DNA of 17,565 nucleotides. Source: Solirubrobacter ginsenosidimutans (GTDB lineage Bacteria > Actinomycetota > Thermoleophilia > Solirubrobacterales > Solirubrobacteraceae). Location of the stretch: positions 1 to 17,565 of the forward strand of contig NZ_JAPDOD010000093.1 in NCBI RefSeq assembly GCF_027587205.1, read 5' to 3'. Position 1 is the first letter of the stretch. Each line of letters opens with the position of its first letter. The translations under genes were made by a program, and so were the position numbers. The notes beneath the pieces were generated by a model that worked only from the letters and a program-made list of their open reading frames with translations, searched no databases and was not told where the DNA came from. Positions 1 through 7,091 of the stretch are shown in pieces.

Positions 1-1
1 C

Positions 2-1696
2 GCTCCACCCGCCCCCGGTGCCGAACTCCTCACCACCCACGTTCGCGCCACCGGCGACGAGGCCGCCCAGCGGCTCGCCGCCGCCGTGCTCCACGACGTG
101 TGGATCGTCGAATCGGTCGACGGGCTCGACCCGCACTTCAGCGGCGTCGCCGTCACGAAGGACGGGCGCGTCTGGTCGCCCACCACCCGCGAGCTGCGGC
201 AGGTCTCGCCCGGCGGCGCCGACCGTGTGCTCGCCGAGCGCAACCGGCGCGACGCGCTGGTCAAGCAGGTCGACACCGCGGCGCAGGCCGAGCGCGCCGC
301 GCTCGCCGAGGTCGAGCGGGCGCAGGCCAAGGTCGCCGAGGCCGACGCCGCTCGCGACGCCATCGACCGCGAGGCGCGCGCCGCCGCCCGCGCCCGCGAC
401 GAGGCCGCCGAGGCCGAACGGCACGCGCGCTGGGTTATCCAGCAGCGGCGTTCCGCGCCCGACGAGGGGCCGAGCGCCGAGCGGCGGGCGCAGATCGAGT
501 CCGCGATCAAGACCGAGCAGCGCCTCGCCGAGCGCGCCGAACGCGAGCGCCAGGAGCGGGCGCGGCGGCTCGAGCACGAGCGTCGGCGGCTCGCGCGCGA
601 CGAGGCCTTGAAGCCCGTCGCCGACCGGCTGGCCCAGGCGCTGCGCAACACCGGCGAGGTCATCCGCACCCGCGTCGAGGTGCTCGAGGCCGAGTTGGCC
701 GCCGATCGTGCCGCGGGCGACAAGCTCACCTCCGAGCTGCGCGAGTGCGCCGCGGAGGAGTCGCGCGTCCACGCTCGCCTCAAGCAGCGCGGCGAGGAGG
801 TCACCCGTGGCGAGGTCAAGGCGCAGCAGACCCGCGACCAGGCGACCGCCGCCAACGCCGAGCTCGATCGGCTCGCGACCAAGCTCGGGCTCGAGCCGGA
901 GCCGAGCGAGGAGCCGCTGCCCCAGCAGGAGCGCGCGACCCTCGACACCCGCATCGAGCGCCTGATGCGGCGCCGCGATCAGCTCGGCCCCGTCAACCCG
1001 CTCGCGCAGGACGAGTACAAGGAAGCCCTCGAGCACGTCGAGGAGCTCGAACGCCAGCGCCAGGACCTCGAGACCGCGCTGAGAGAGCTCGCCCAGCTCA
1101 TCCGCGACACCGATCGCCGGATCAAGGAGGCGTTCGAGGAGACGTTCGCTGCAGCGGCCAAGAACTTCGAAGAGGTCGTGCAACACCTCTTCCCGGGCGG
1201 ACGCGGCAACCTCCGGCTCGTGCGCGAGGACGCCGGCCCGCGCCCCGTGCTCGGTGGCGCCGAGCCCGAGGAGGCCACAAACCAGGAGCCGGACGACGAG
1301 GAGAACGCCGGCGACGGCCCCGACGACAAGCTGGGCGTCGAGATCGAGATCACGCCCGCGGGCAAGTCGACCAAGCGCCTGACGTTGCTCTCCGGCGGCG
1401 AGAAGTCGATGACCGCGCTCGCGTTCCTCTTCGCGGTCTTCCTCGCCCGCCCGTGCCCGTTCTACATCCTCGACGAGGTCGAGGCCGCGCTCGACGACCT
1501 CAACATCGACCGCTTCCTGAAGGTCCTGCGCTCCTTCTCCGGCCGCGCGCAGTTCATCGTCGTCACCCACCAGAAGCGCACGATGGAGGCGGCCGACAGC
1601 CTCTACGGCGTGTCGATGGCCGGAAACGGCGTCTCGAAGGTCATCTCGCGCAAGCTCCCGCGGGTCGTCGAGCCCGTCGACGAAGCCGCGGCGTAG
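2..1696 (+). CDS. smc: Chromosome segregation protein SMC, C-terminal part (5' end outside window)
   Basis: SMC is the long coiled-coil ATPase of the condensin complex, working with ScpA and ScpB to organise and segregate the chromosome. The frame is open from base 2, so only the region after the hinge is present, about 565 residues; the N-terminal Walker A lobe lies upstream. A very charged E/R/A/Q-rich coiled coil runs to about base 1140 and includes the family hallmark LGPVNPLAQDEY (near 985-1018). The C-terminal ATPase lobe carries the ABC signature LSGGEKSMTALAF (1388-1426), Walker B FYILDEVEAALDD (about 1460-1498) and the switch histidine in VVTHQKRTMEAAD. An acidic insert of about 30 residues (about 1228-1330, E/D/P/G/N-rich) sits just before the strand leading to the signature. 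The stop is TAG, 21 bases before the next start. The gene is intact as far as visible and the family assignment is firm. Confidence 0.95.
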   Translation, partial: APPAPGAELLTTHVRATGDEAAQRLAAAVLHDVWIVESVDGLDPHFSGVAVTKDGRVWSPTTRELRQVSPGGADRVLAERNRRDALVKQVDTAAQAERAALAEVERAQAKVAEADAARDAIDREARAAARARDEAAEAERHARWVIQQRRSAPDEGPSAERRAQIESAIKTEQRLAERAERERQERARRLEHERRRLARDEALKPVADRLAQALRNTGEVIRTRVEVLEAELAADRAAGDKLTSELRECAAEESRVHARLKQRGEEVTRGEVKAQQTRDQATAANAELDRLATKLGLEPEPSEEPLPQQERATLDTRIERLMRRRDQLGPVNPLAQDEYKEALEHVEELERQRQDLETALRELAQLIRDTDRRIKEAFEETFAAAAKNFEEVVQHLFPGGRGNLRLVREDAGPRPVLGGAEPEEATNQEPDDEENAGDGPDDKLGVEIEITPAGKSTKRLTLLSGGEKSMTALAFLFAVFLARPCPFYILDEVEAALDDLNIDRFLKVLRSFSGRAQFIVVTHQKRTMEAADSLYGVSMAGNGVSKVISRKLPRVVEPVDEAAA

Positions 1697-1717
1697 CCGG
1701 CACTCATCTGCGCGCGG

Positions 1718-4483
1718 TTGAATGCGCGCGTGGAGCCGGTCACGATCCGGCTGTGCGGGCCGCTCGAGTTGCGGGTCGGCGAACGACGGCTCGAAGCGGA
1801 GCTTCCCAGTCGCCAGGGACGGATGGCGTTCGCCTATCTGGCCCTGCATCGCGACCGCGAGACCTCGCGCGACGAGCTGATCGACGCGCTCTGGCCCGAG
1901 CCGTCGAACTCGCAGGCCCTGCTCACCGCGCTCCTCTCGCGGCTCAGGCACGCGCTTCCGCCAGGCATGCTGCACGGCCGCGCGCGGCTCAGCCTCGAGC
2001 TCGGCGAGGCGCCATGGGTCGACGTCGAGGCCGCCGCCGCGGCCCCGGCCGCCGCCGAGCGCTCGCTCGCCCGCGGGGACCCGGCCACCGCGCTGCGCAC
2101 CGCAAGCGCCACCCTGGAGATCCTGCGCCACCCGCTCCTGCCCGGCGTCGAGCGCGACTGGCTGGACGCGCCCCGCCGCGAGCTGGATGAGGCCGCAGCG
2201 GCCCTCCTCGAACTCGAGGGCCGGGCAGCGCTCGCCCTCGGCGACGGCCTGCGCGCGGAGGCGGCGGCGCGACGGCTCGTCGACCGCGAGCCCTACCGCG
2301 AGTCCGGGCACGCGCTGCTGATCGAGTGCCACGCCGCCCGCGGCGAGATCTCGAAGGCCCTCAACGCCTACGACGCGCTGCGCACGCGGCTGCGCGAGGA
2401 GCTCGGGACCGTGCCGGGCCCGCGGCTGCGAGCGCTGGGCGAGCGGCTGCTGCGCGAGGAGGTCGACCCGCATCCGCTGCCGCGGCCCGCGACACCGCTG
2501 GTCGGCCGCGACGCCGACGTCGCGCGGGTGGTGGAACGCCTGAAGGACCCAGCGACCCGCATCCTCACCCTGCTCGGTCCGGGCGGCGTCGGCAAGACGC
2601 GGCTCGCGCTCGAGGCCGCCGAGCGCGTCGCCGCATCCTTCCGCGACGGGGTGCGCGTGGCCTGGCTGGACCCGGTCGCGGAACCTGCGTACGTCCAGGC
2701 GACGCTCGCCCGCGCGGTCGGCGGCGAGGCCGGCCAGGATCCGGCGCACCTGCTGTCTGACGCGCGGCTCCTGCTCGTCGCCGACAACTTCGAGCACGTG
2801 ATCGAGGCGGCACCGGGGCTCGCCGCCATCGCGGAAGGCTGCCCGGGTGTGACCGTGCTGGTCACCAGCCGCGAGCGGCTGCGGCTCCGCGCCGAGCGTC
2901 TCTTCCACGTTGAGCCGCTCGGCGCGGACGCGGTCACGCTGTTCGCCGAACGGGCGCAAGCGCTGGATGCGGACTTCCAGGTCACACCCGCCGTCGCCGG
3001 TCTGTGCGCGCAGCTCGATGGGCTCCCGCTCGCCATCGAGCTCGCCGCCGCCTGGACGAGCTCGTATCCGGTCGAGGAGATCGCGCGCCGGCACCGCGAG
3101 CTGCTGGGGCGCGCGGACGCCGCCGCGCGCGACCTCCCGCCGCGCCAGCGGACGCTGCACGCCACGCTCGAGTGGAGCCTGAACCGCCTGTCCGCGGCCG
3201 AGCGCGAGGCGTTCGTCGCATTCGCCGTCTTCAACGGGGGCGCCCCGGTCGCGTCCGCCGAAGCGGTGATCGGCGGCCGGCTCGAACCCCTCGTCGCCAA
3301 GAGCCTGGTGCGCTGCCGCGGCGGGCGCGCGGCCATGCTCACCACCCTGCGCGAGTACGCAGCGCCCGCGATCGGGGACGCGATCCGTCGCCGTCATGCC
3401 CAGTGGTGTCTCGAACTCGCCCGCGAGCACGGCCCGGGGATGCTCAGCTTCGAGGCCGCGCCGGAGCAGGCGCTGGAGCGCGAGCTCGGCAACCTGCGTG
3501 CCGCGCTCGTCTGGAGCGCGATGCACGCCCCGCGGCTTCACGCCGACCTGTGCGCCGAGCTCCGGCGCTTCTGGTGGGGCTCGGGTCGGGCGGACGAAGG
3601 ACTGCGCGAGCTCGACCGCGCTCGTCCGGCGACACCCGCCGCCCGCGCGGCACTGCTGCACGGCCGCGCCGTGCTCAGCCCGTTCGGCTCCCCGGAGCGC
3701 CGCCGCGATGCCGAGGCGGCGATCCACGCGTTCGCGGCGCTCGGTGACCGGCCCGGCGAGATCGAGGCGACGTTCGCGCTGATCGAGGCGGAGCTCAACG
3801 ACGGGGAATGGGAGCGTGCCGAGCGGCTCGGACAACGCGCGCTCGTGCTCGCGGGCGATGACCCCCTCTGGCGCGGGCGAGCCCTGTCGTTCGTCACCTT
3901 CGCGTCCGGCGCGATCGCGCGGGCGCGGGAGACGATCGACGAGTCGGTCCGCTGCCTTAGCGCCGCGGGTGCAACGGTCGAGGTGGCGATGATCCTCTCG
4001 AGCGTCGCGTTCCTGGCGATCCGCGACGAGGCCTACGACGAGGCCGCCGAGCTGCTCGACGAGGCTCTGGACGCCGCGCGGGCGGGTGGCGCCGGCGCCC
4101 ATCGGATCGCCCAGATCCGCGGTAACCAGGGGCTCGTAGCGCTCTTCACCGGACGCCACGCCGCGGCCGAGCGGGCGTTTCGCGACGAGCTCGAGCACGG
4201 TCGCGAAGGCCGCTTCCGCAACGTGCTCCCGGAAGGGTTGCTCGGCCTCGCCGGCGTCGCCGCGGCGATGGGGGAGCACCTGCGCTCGGCACGCCTCGCG
4301 GGTGCCGCCGAAGCCTGCACCACGGCGGCGATCTTCGCCGTCGACGAACTGGTGCTCGAGCGCGTGCGCAAGCGTTTCCTGGTGCCCGCGTGCGCCGCGT
4401 TCGGGGACGCGCGCTGGCGACGGGCGGAGCGTGCCGGGGCGTCGCTCAGCCCGCGCGAGGCAGTGACCGAGGCGCTCGCGTAG
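1718..4483 (+). CDS. BTAD/SARP-type transcriptional regulator with NTPase and TPR regions (AfsR-like)
   Basis: This is a large one-component regulator of the SARP/AfsR type. Residues about 9-61 form an OmpR-like winged helix (TIRLCGPLELRVG through DELIDALWPE), and residues up to about 246 form a bacterial transcriptional activation domain ending in EELGTVPGPRLRALGERLL. An NB-ARC/AAA-like NTPase follows, with Walker A GPGGVGKT (residues 287-294), Walker B LLLVADNFEH (351-360) and the downstream LDGLPLAIELAAA motif. The C-terminal 400 residues are alanine/leucine-rich helical repeats of TPR type. The start is uncertain: TTG at 1718 or, equally likely, in-frame GTG at 1730; neither has a clear Shine-Dalgarno. 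The gene begins 21 bases after smc and is followed after 45 bases by the secreted-protein gene, so it may control the cluster to 6843. That role is inferred from position only. The ligand and targets are unknown. Confidence 0.88.
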   Translation: MNARVEPVTIRLCGPLELRVGERRLEAELPSRQGRMAFAYLALHRDRETSRDELIDALWPEPSNSQALLTALLSRLRHALPPGMLHGRARLSLELGEAPWVDVEAAAAAPAAAERSLARGDPATALRTASATLEILRHPLLPGVERDWLDAPRRELDEAAAALLELEGRAALALGDGLRAEAAARRLVDREPYRESGHALLIECHAARGEISKALNAYDALRTRLREELGTVPGPRLRALGERLLREEVDPHPLPRPATPLVGRDADVARVVERLKDPATRILTLLGPGGVGKTRLALEAAERVAASFRDGVRVAWLDPVAEPAYVQATLARAVGGEAGQDPAHLLSDARLLLVADNFEHVIEAAPGLAAIAEGCPGVTVLVTSRERLRLRAERLFHVEPLGADAVTLFAERAQALDADFQVTPAVAGLCAQLDGLPLAIELAAAWTSSYPVEEIARRHRELLGRADAAARDLPPRQRTLHATLEWSLNRLSAAEREAFVAFAVFNGGAPVASAEAVIGGRLEPLVAKSLVRCRGGRAAMLTTLREYAAPAIGDAIRRRHAQWCLELAREHGPGMLSFEAAPEQALERELGNLRAALVWSAMHAPRLHADLCAELRRFWWGSGRADEGLRELDRARPATPAARAALLHGRAVLSPFGSPERRRDAEAAIHAFAALGDRPGEIEATFALIEAELNDGEWERAERLGQRALVLAGDDPLWRGRALSFVTFASGAIARARETIDESVRCLSAAGATVEVAMILSSVAFLAIRDEAYDEAAELLDEALDAARAGGAGAHRIAQIRGNQGLVALFTGRHAAAERAFRDELEHGREGRFRNVLPEGLLGLAGVAAAMGEHLRSARLAGAAEACTTAAIFAVDELVLERVRKRFLVPACAAFGDARWRRAERAGASLSPREAVTEALA

Positions 4484-4528
4484 CCGGTTTGCAAGGTCGC
4501 TCCAACGTCGGCGCGAGAGCGTGCGGGC

Positions 4529-5221
4529 ATGTCCATTCTCAACCTCCGCCGCGCGGGTCTGGCCGTCGCCGCGGTTGCCGTCTCACTCGCCGTCGCCGCG
4601 CCCGCGGGCGCGAACGGCGGCCCCGTCCTGCCGCCCGGCGGACGTCCCTACGGACAGACCTACGGCCAGTGGGAGGTCGACTGGTGGCAGTGGGTCCTGG
4701 CCCAGCCCGCCGACCGCAACCCGGTCACCGACACGACCGGCGCCGCGTGCGCCGCCGGCCAGCCGCGCGGTCCGGTGTGGTTCCTCGCCGGGACGTTCGG
4801 CGGCGCCCCCGTGACGCGCACCTGCCGCGTCCCGTCCGGACGCGCGCTGCTCTTCCCCGTTGCCAACAACGGCTACTTCGGGTTCGTCGACGACCCGCCC
4901 GAACAGCGCACGGAGGCCTTCGTGCGCTCGATCACGCGCCAGGTGACCGAGGCGACGAACCTCACCGCCACGATCGACGGTGTCCCGGTGGCGAACATCA
5001 AGGCGCGTTACTACACCGAGTCGCCGCTGTTCCGCGTCGTCCTGGGGGCGAACAACCTCCTCGGCGAGCCCGCGGGCTTCGTCCTGGATCCCAGCGGCGA
5101 CGCCGGCTACTACCTGATCGTGCCGGCGCTCCCACGCGGCCGCCACACGATCCGCTTCACCTCGACGCGGCCCGACACCACGGTCGACGTGAGCTACCGG
5201 CTCCGGGTCGACTGCGACTAA
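4529..5221 (+). CDS. Secreted protein of unknown function with a WWQW motif
   Basis: The 230-residue product starts with a clear Sec signal peptide: two arginines, a hydrophobic core LAVAAVAVSLAVAAPAGA, and likely cleavage after AGA at residue 28. The mature part opens with YGQTYGQWEVDWWQWVLAQP, followed by NPVTDTTGAACAAGQPRGPVWFLAGTFGG and a CRVPSGRALLFPVANN segment. From memory, this layout (a YG.W...WWQW segment, a D.TG..C..GQ.GPVWFLAG core, then a C.VP.G.A.FFP segment) recurs in uncharacterised secreted proteins of many bacteria, but I cannot name a family. The three mature cysteines are in GAAC, RTC and the C-terminal DCD. No catalytic motif or membrane anchor is visible after the signal peptide. 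The ATG has no obvious ribosome-binding site. The next gene starts nine bases after the TAA, suggesting co-transcription. Confidence 0.8.
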   Translation: MSILNLRRAGLAVAAVAVSLAVAAPAGANGGPVLPPGGRPYGQTYGQWEVDWWQWVLAQPADRNPVTDTTGAACAAGQPRGPVWFLAGTFGGAPVTRTCRVPSGRALLFPVANNGYFGFVDDPPEQRTEAFVRSITRQVTEATNLTATIDGVPVANIKARYYTESPLFRVVLGANNLLGEPAGFVLDPSGDAGYYLIVPALPRGRHTIRFTSTRPDTTVDVSYRLRVDCD

Positions 5222-5230
5222 TCTGGGCAC

Positions 5231-5635
5231 ATGGCCGCTGAGCAAGCTCCTGAACAGACGCGCGTCTGGCGCTCGGCGGCCGTGTCGGATTCGTCGGCGG
5301 TGGTGGGTTCGCTGGCCGTCGCGTCCTCGGTCGGCGTGGCCGGGTCGCTGGCCGTCGTCGGCGCCGCGGGCGTGGCCGGCTCGGCCGGCGTCGCCGGTGC
5401 CTCGGCCGTCAGCGGCAGCGCGGCCGTTGCGGGAAGCAGCGTCGTCATCGGCAGCGCCGGAGTCGCGCTCAGCATCGGCGTGGTCGGCTCCGCGGGGATC
5501 GTCGGCGGCATCGCCAACGTCGGCTGCTCCGCCTGTGTGGGCTGCATCGGCTGTGTGAACTGCACCGGCTGTGTGGGGTGCATCGGCTGTTCCGGCCTCA
5601 CCGGCGCCGTCGGCAGGATCGGCGTGCACAAGTGA
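5231..5635 (+). CDS. Small hexapeptide-repeat protein with C-terminal cysteine ladder, unknown function
   Basis: The 134-residue product has a short hydrophilic N-terminus (residues 1-12), then twenty uninterrupted hexads to residue 132. The general form is [V/A/I]-G-[S/C]-x-[G/A]-[V/C], for example VGSLAV, AGSAGV, IGSAGV and VGSAGI. Residues 97-120 are four hexads (VGCSAC, VGCIGC, VNCTGC, VGCIGC) with cysteine at every third position, eight in all (99 to 120). The six-residue period with an aliphatic then a glycine resembles the hexapeptide repeats of left-handed beta-helix proteins, though here almost every residue is small or hydrophobic. There is no Sec signal peptide and no catalytic motif. 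GC-rich third positions in this frame support coding. The ATG follows the previous stop by nine bases and the TGA overlaps the next start (GTGA), so translation is probably coupled. I do not recognise the gene; structural, metal-binding or modified-peptide roles are all possible. Confidence 0.7.
   Translation: MAAEQAPEQTRVWRSAAVSDSSAVVGSLAVASSVGVAGSLAVVGAAGVAGSAGVAGASAVSGSAAVAGSSVVIGSAGVALSIGVVGSAGIVGGIANVGCSACVGCIGCVNCTGCVGCIGCSGLTGAVGRIGVHK
5534..5587 (+). repeat. Three 18-bp tandem repeats coding cysteine hexads
   Basis: Three consecutive 18-base units (5534-5551, 5552-5569, 5570-5587) follow the pattern TGTGTGGGCTGCATCGGC with at most four differences from one unit to another. They encode CVGCIG, CVNCTG and CVGCIG. 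The close DNA match points to recent expansion of the cysteine hexads by unit duplication, while the flanking hexads have diverged at the DNA level. Confidence 0.85.
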
Positions 5636-5994
5636 CGATCCGCCGGGCGATCCCCAACCTGCCCGTCGAGGACCTCACGCAGAGCCGCGAGTTCTACGCC
5701 GGCTTCCTCGGCTTCGACGTCGCGATGGACGAGGAAGGCTTCACGATGTTCGCCTCGCCGAGCAACCGGACGGCGCAGATCACGATCGCCGACAAGCACA
5801 ATCCCGGCCAGGACCGCGGCGTGTCGGAGGCCAACATCAGCGTCGAGGTCGAGGACGTCGACGCGCTGCACGCCGAAGCGGTCCGCCGGGGCCTCGAGAT
5901 CGTCTATCCGCTGACGGATGAGCCCTGGGGCATCCGCCGGTTCTTCGTCAAGGACCCCGACGGCACGGTGATCAACGTCGCCATGCATCTGTAG
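5632..5994 (+). CDS. VOC (glyoxalase/bleomycin-resistance fold) family protein
   Basis: The 120-residue product has two beta-alpha-beta-beta-beta halves of the vicinal oxygen chelate fold: RRAIPNLPVEDLTQSREFYA with GFLGFDVAMDEEGF, then ISVEVEDVDALHAEAVRRGL and FFVKDPDGTVINVAMHL. Positions that often hold metal ligands in glyoxalases are not H or E here (N/P at strand 1, S in ISVEV, N in VINV), so a non-metal binding protein is as likely as an enzyme. I chose GTG 5632 because it overlaps the previous TGA in a GTGA junction and places the fold at residue 1; the longer ATG 5578 version would add an arginine-rich shadow of the upstream gene. The stop is immediately followed by the ATG of the methyltransferase gene. 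Similar stand-alone proteins are widespread in actinobacteria; the substrate cannot be told. Confidence 0.85.
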   Translation: MTIRRAIPNLPVEDLTQSREFYAGFLGFDVAMDEEGFTMFASPSNRTAQITIADKHNPGQDRGVSEANISVEVEDVDALHAEAVRRGLEIVYPLTDEPWGIRRFFVKDPDGTVINVAMHL

Positions 5995-6843
5995 ATGCTG
6001 AGCGGCGTCCCTGAGACCGCGCTCTGGACGCTGTACCACCGGGCGATCGCGGCCCGCAACGGCGTCCTGGACGATCCGAAGGCGATCGAGCTCGTCGAGA
6101 GGATCGATCACCCGTTCCAGGAACGCTTCGGCGACGGTGAGCTCGCCGCGTGGCAGGGCCTCCGGGTCAGAGCGTTCGACAACGAGATCCGCCGGTTCAT
6201 CACCGCGCATCCCGACGCCACTGTGATCGCGCTCGGCGAGGGTCTCGAGACGCAGTTCTGGCGCGTCGACAACGGCCGCGTCCGCTGGGTGACGGTGGAT
6301 CTCCCGGAGTCGGTCGCACTGCGCCGGCAGCTCCTGCCGCAAACCGAGCGCCAACGGCTCATCGCGGCGTCAGCCCTCGACACCGCCGCCTGGATCGACA
6401 CCGAGCCAGGGCTGATCACGGCGCAGGGCCTGCTGATGTACCTCGACCGCGACGCGGTCCACGGCCTCCTCAAAGGGCTCCCGCCCGCCGCTCTGCTCTT
6501 CGATCTCGTCTCCAAACGCCTCGCCGCCCACAGCGCCAGGCCGCGCAAGAGCGGCTACCAGGCGCCCGCCTGGACGTTCGGCGCCGACCAGCGAGAACTC
6601 GACGCGCTTCCCGTCGAAGGCCTCCGGCGCGTCCCGATCCCGCACGGCCGTGGCGCCGTCGCCGGCGTCCTCGTCCCGCTCCTGAACCGGGTCCTGAACC
6701 CGATCGGCGTCTACAGCGCGCGAACGATCGCCGCGAGCAGCTCGAGCACGGCGACGCCCGCGACCACGAGCACCGTGGCCAGCAGTGCGAACGCGGCCAG
6801 AGCCGTGCGCGACGCCACCCGCGCCACCCGGCGCGACGCATAG
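5995..6843 (+). CDS. SAM-dependent methyltransferase, LCM/TcmP type
   Basis: This is a class I S-adenosylmethionine O-methyltransferase of the leucine carboxyl methyltransferase/TcmP family, which methylates carboxyl or hydroxyl groups on small molecules or peptide C-termini. Features are an N-terminal TALWTLYHRAIAARN segment, the SAM-binding loop VIALGEGLETQFWRV (about residues 77-91), the acidic end of strand 2 VTVDLPESVALRR (about 99-111), and GLLMYLDRDAV (the family's EG.. L.YL motif with AQ for EG). The ATG abuts the VOC stop with no spacer, so the two are very probably co-translated. The last 43 residues, from about residue 240, are serine-, threonine- and alanine-rich, look unlike the family, and lie antisense to the small membrane protein gene. 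The conserved protein therefore seems to end near 6715 and the rest is read-through to the next stop. The substrate is unknown. Confidence 0.82.
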   Translation: MLSGVPETALWTLYHRAIAARNGVLDDPKAIELVERIDHPFQERFGDGELAAWQGLRVRAFDNEIRRFITAHPDATVIALGEGLETQFWRVDNGRVRWVTVDLPESVALRRQLLPQTERQRLIAASALDTAAWIDTEPGLITAQGLLMYLDRDAVHGLLKGLPPAALLFDLVSKRLAAHSARPRKSGYQAPAWTFGADQRELDALPVEGLRRVPIPHGRGAVAGVLVPLLNRVLNPIGVYSARTIAASSSSTATPATTSTVASSANAARAVRDATRATRRDA

Positions 6844-7061
6844 CGCGCCTCGGTCGGCAGCCGCCGCTCGGCGGCGAGCATGATCAGCGCGCCGAGCATC
6901 CCGGCGCCATACTGCAGGCGCTCGGCCTCCATGACGCGCATGCGGCAGCGCTCGGCCATCTCGCGCGCCTCGCGCCGCTTGCGGACCGCCCGCAACGGGA
7001 GCCGCTCGAGACGCTGCTCCCAGTACGTGAGCGATTCACGGGCTTCGAGCAGTGGGGACAT
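6711..7061 (-). CDS. Small membrane protein of unknown function
   Basis: The 116-residue product has a charged, helical N-terminal two thirds (EQRLERLPLRAVRKRREARE, then EMAERCRMRVMEAERLQYG) and one C-terminal membrane segment (TALAAFALLATVLVVAGVAV). It probably places a basic cytoplasmic domain on the membrane. The codons are almost all G/C-ending in this frame, which supports a real gene although I recognise no family. The ATG at 7061-7059 lies 30 bases from the divergent ftsY start; a longer version of the frame running antisense through ftsY is rejected. The 3' end overlaps the methyltransferase tail by 133 bases on the opposite strand. Confidence 0.62.
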   Translation of the reverse strand: MSPLLEARESLTYWEQRLERLPLRAVRKRREAREMAERCRMRVMEAERLQYGAGMLGALIMLAAERRLPTEARYASRRVARVASRTALAAFALLATVLVVAGVAVLELLAAIVRAL

Positions 7062-7073
7062 CACGGTCAAGGA

Positions 7074-7079
7074 TATCCT
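7074..7079 (+). promoter_or_regulatory. Possible -10 element for ftsY
   Basis: TATCCT lies 13 bases before the ftsY ATG in the 30-base divergent gap, and no Shine-Dalgarno lies at normal distance. A transcript from it would have a leader of only a few bases. No convincing -35 is seen, so this is tentative. Confidence 0.3.
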
Positions 7080-7091
7080 CCGCGCGACCTT

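Noticed and set aside
100..2190. 696-codon plus-strand frame across smc and the regulator
   Set aside because: Arginine- and alanine-rich with no domain; shadow of two real genes in another frame.
5231..5635. Firm call of a ribosomally made modified peptide precursor
   Set aside because: Cysteine repeats and a neighbouring methyltransferase are suggestive, but no leader motif, radical SAM, cyclodehydratase, lanthionine synthetase or exporter gene is present in the window.
5218..6354. A 378-codon minus-strand frame rich in P, T and Q repeats
   Set aside because: It is antisense to the cysteine-repeat, VOC and methyltransferase genes, of which the last two have clear families; its repeats mirror the plus-strand hexads.
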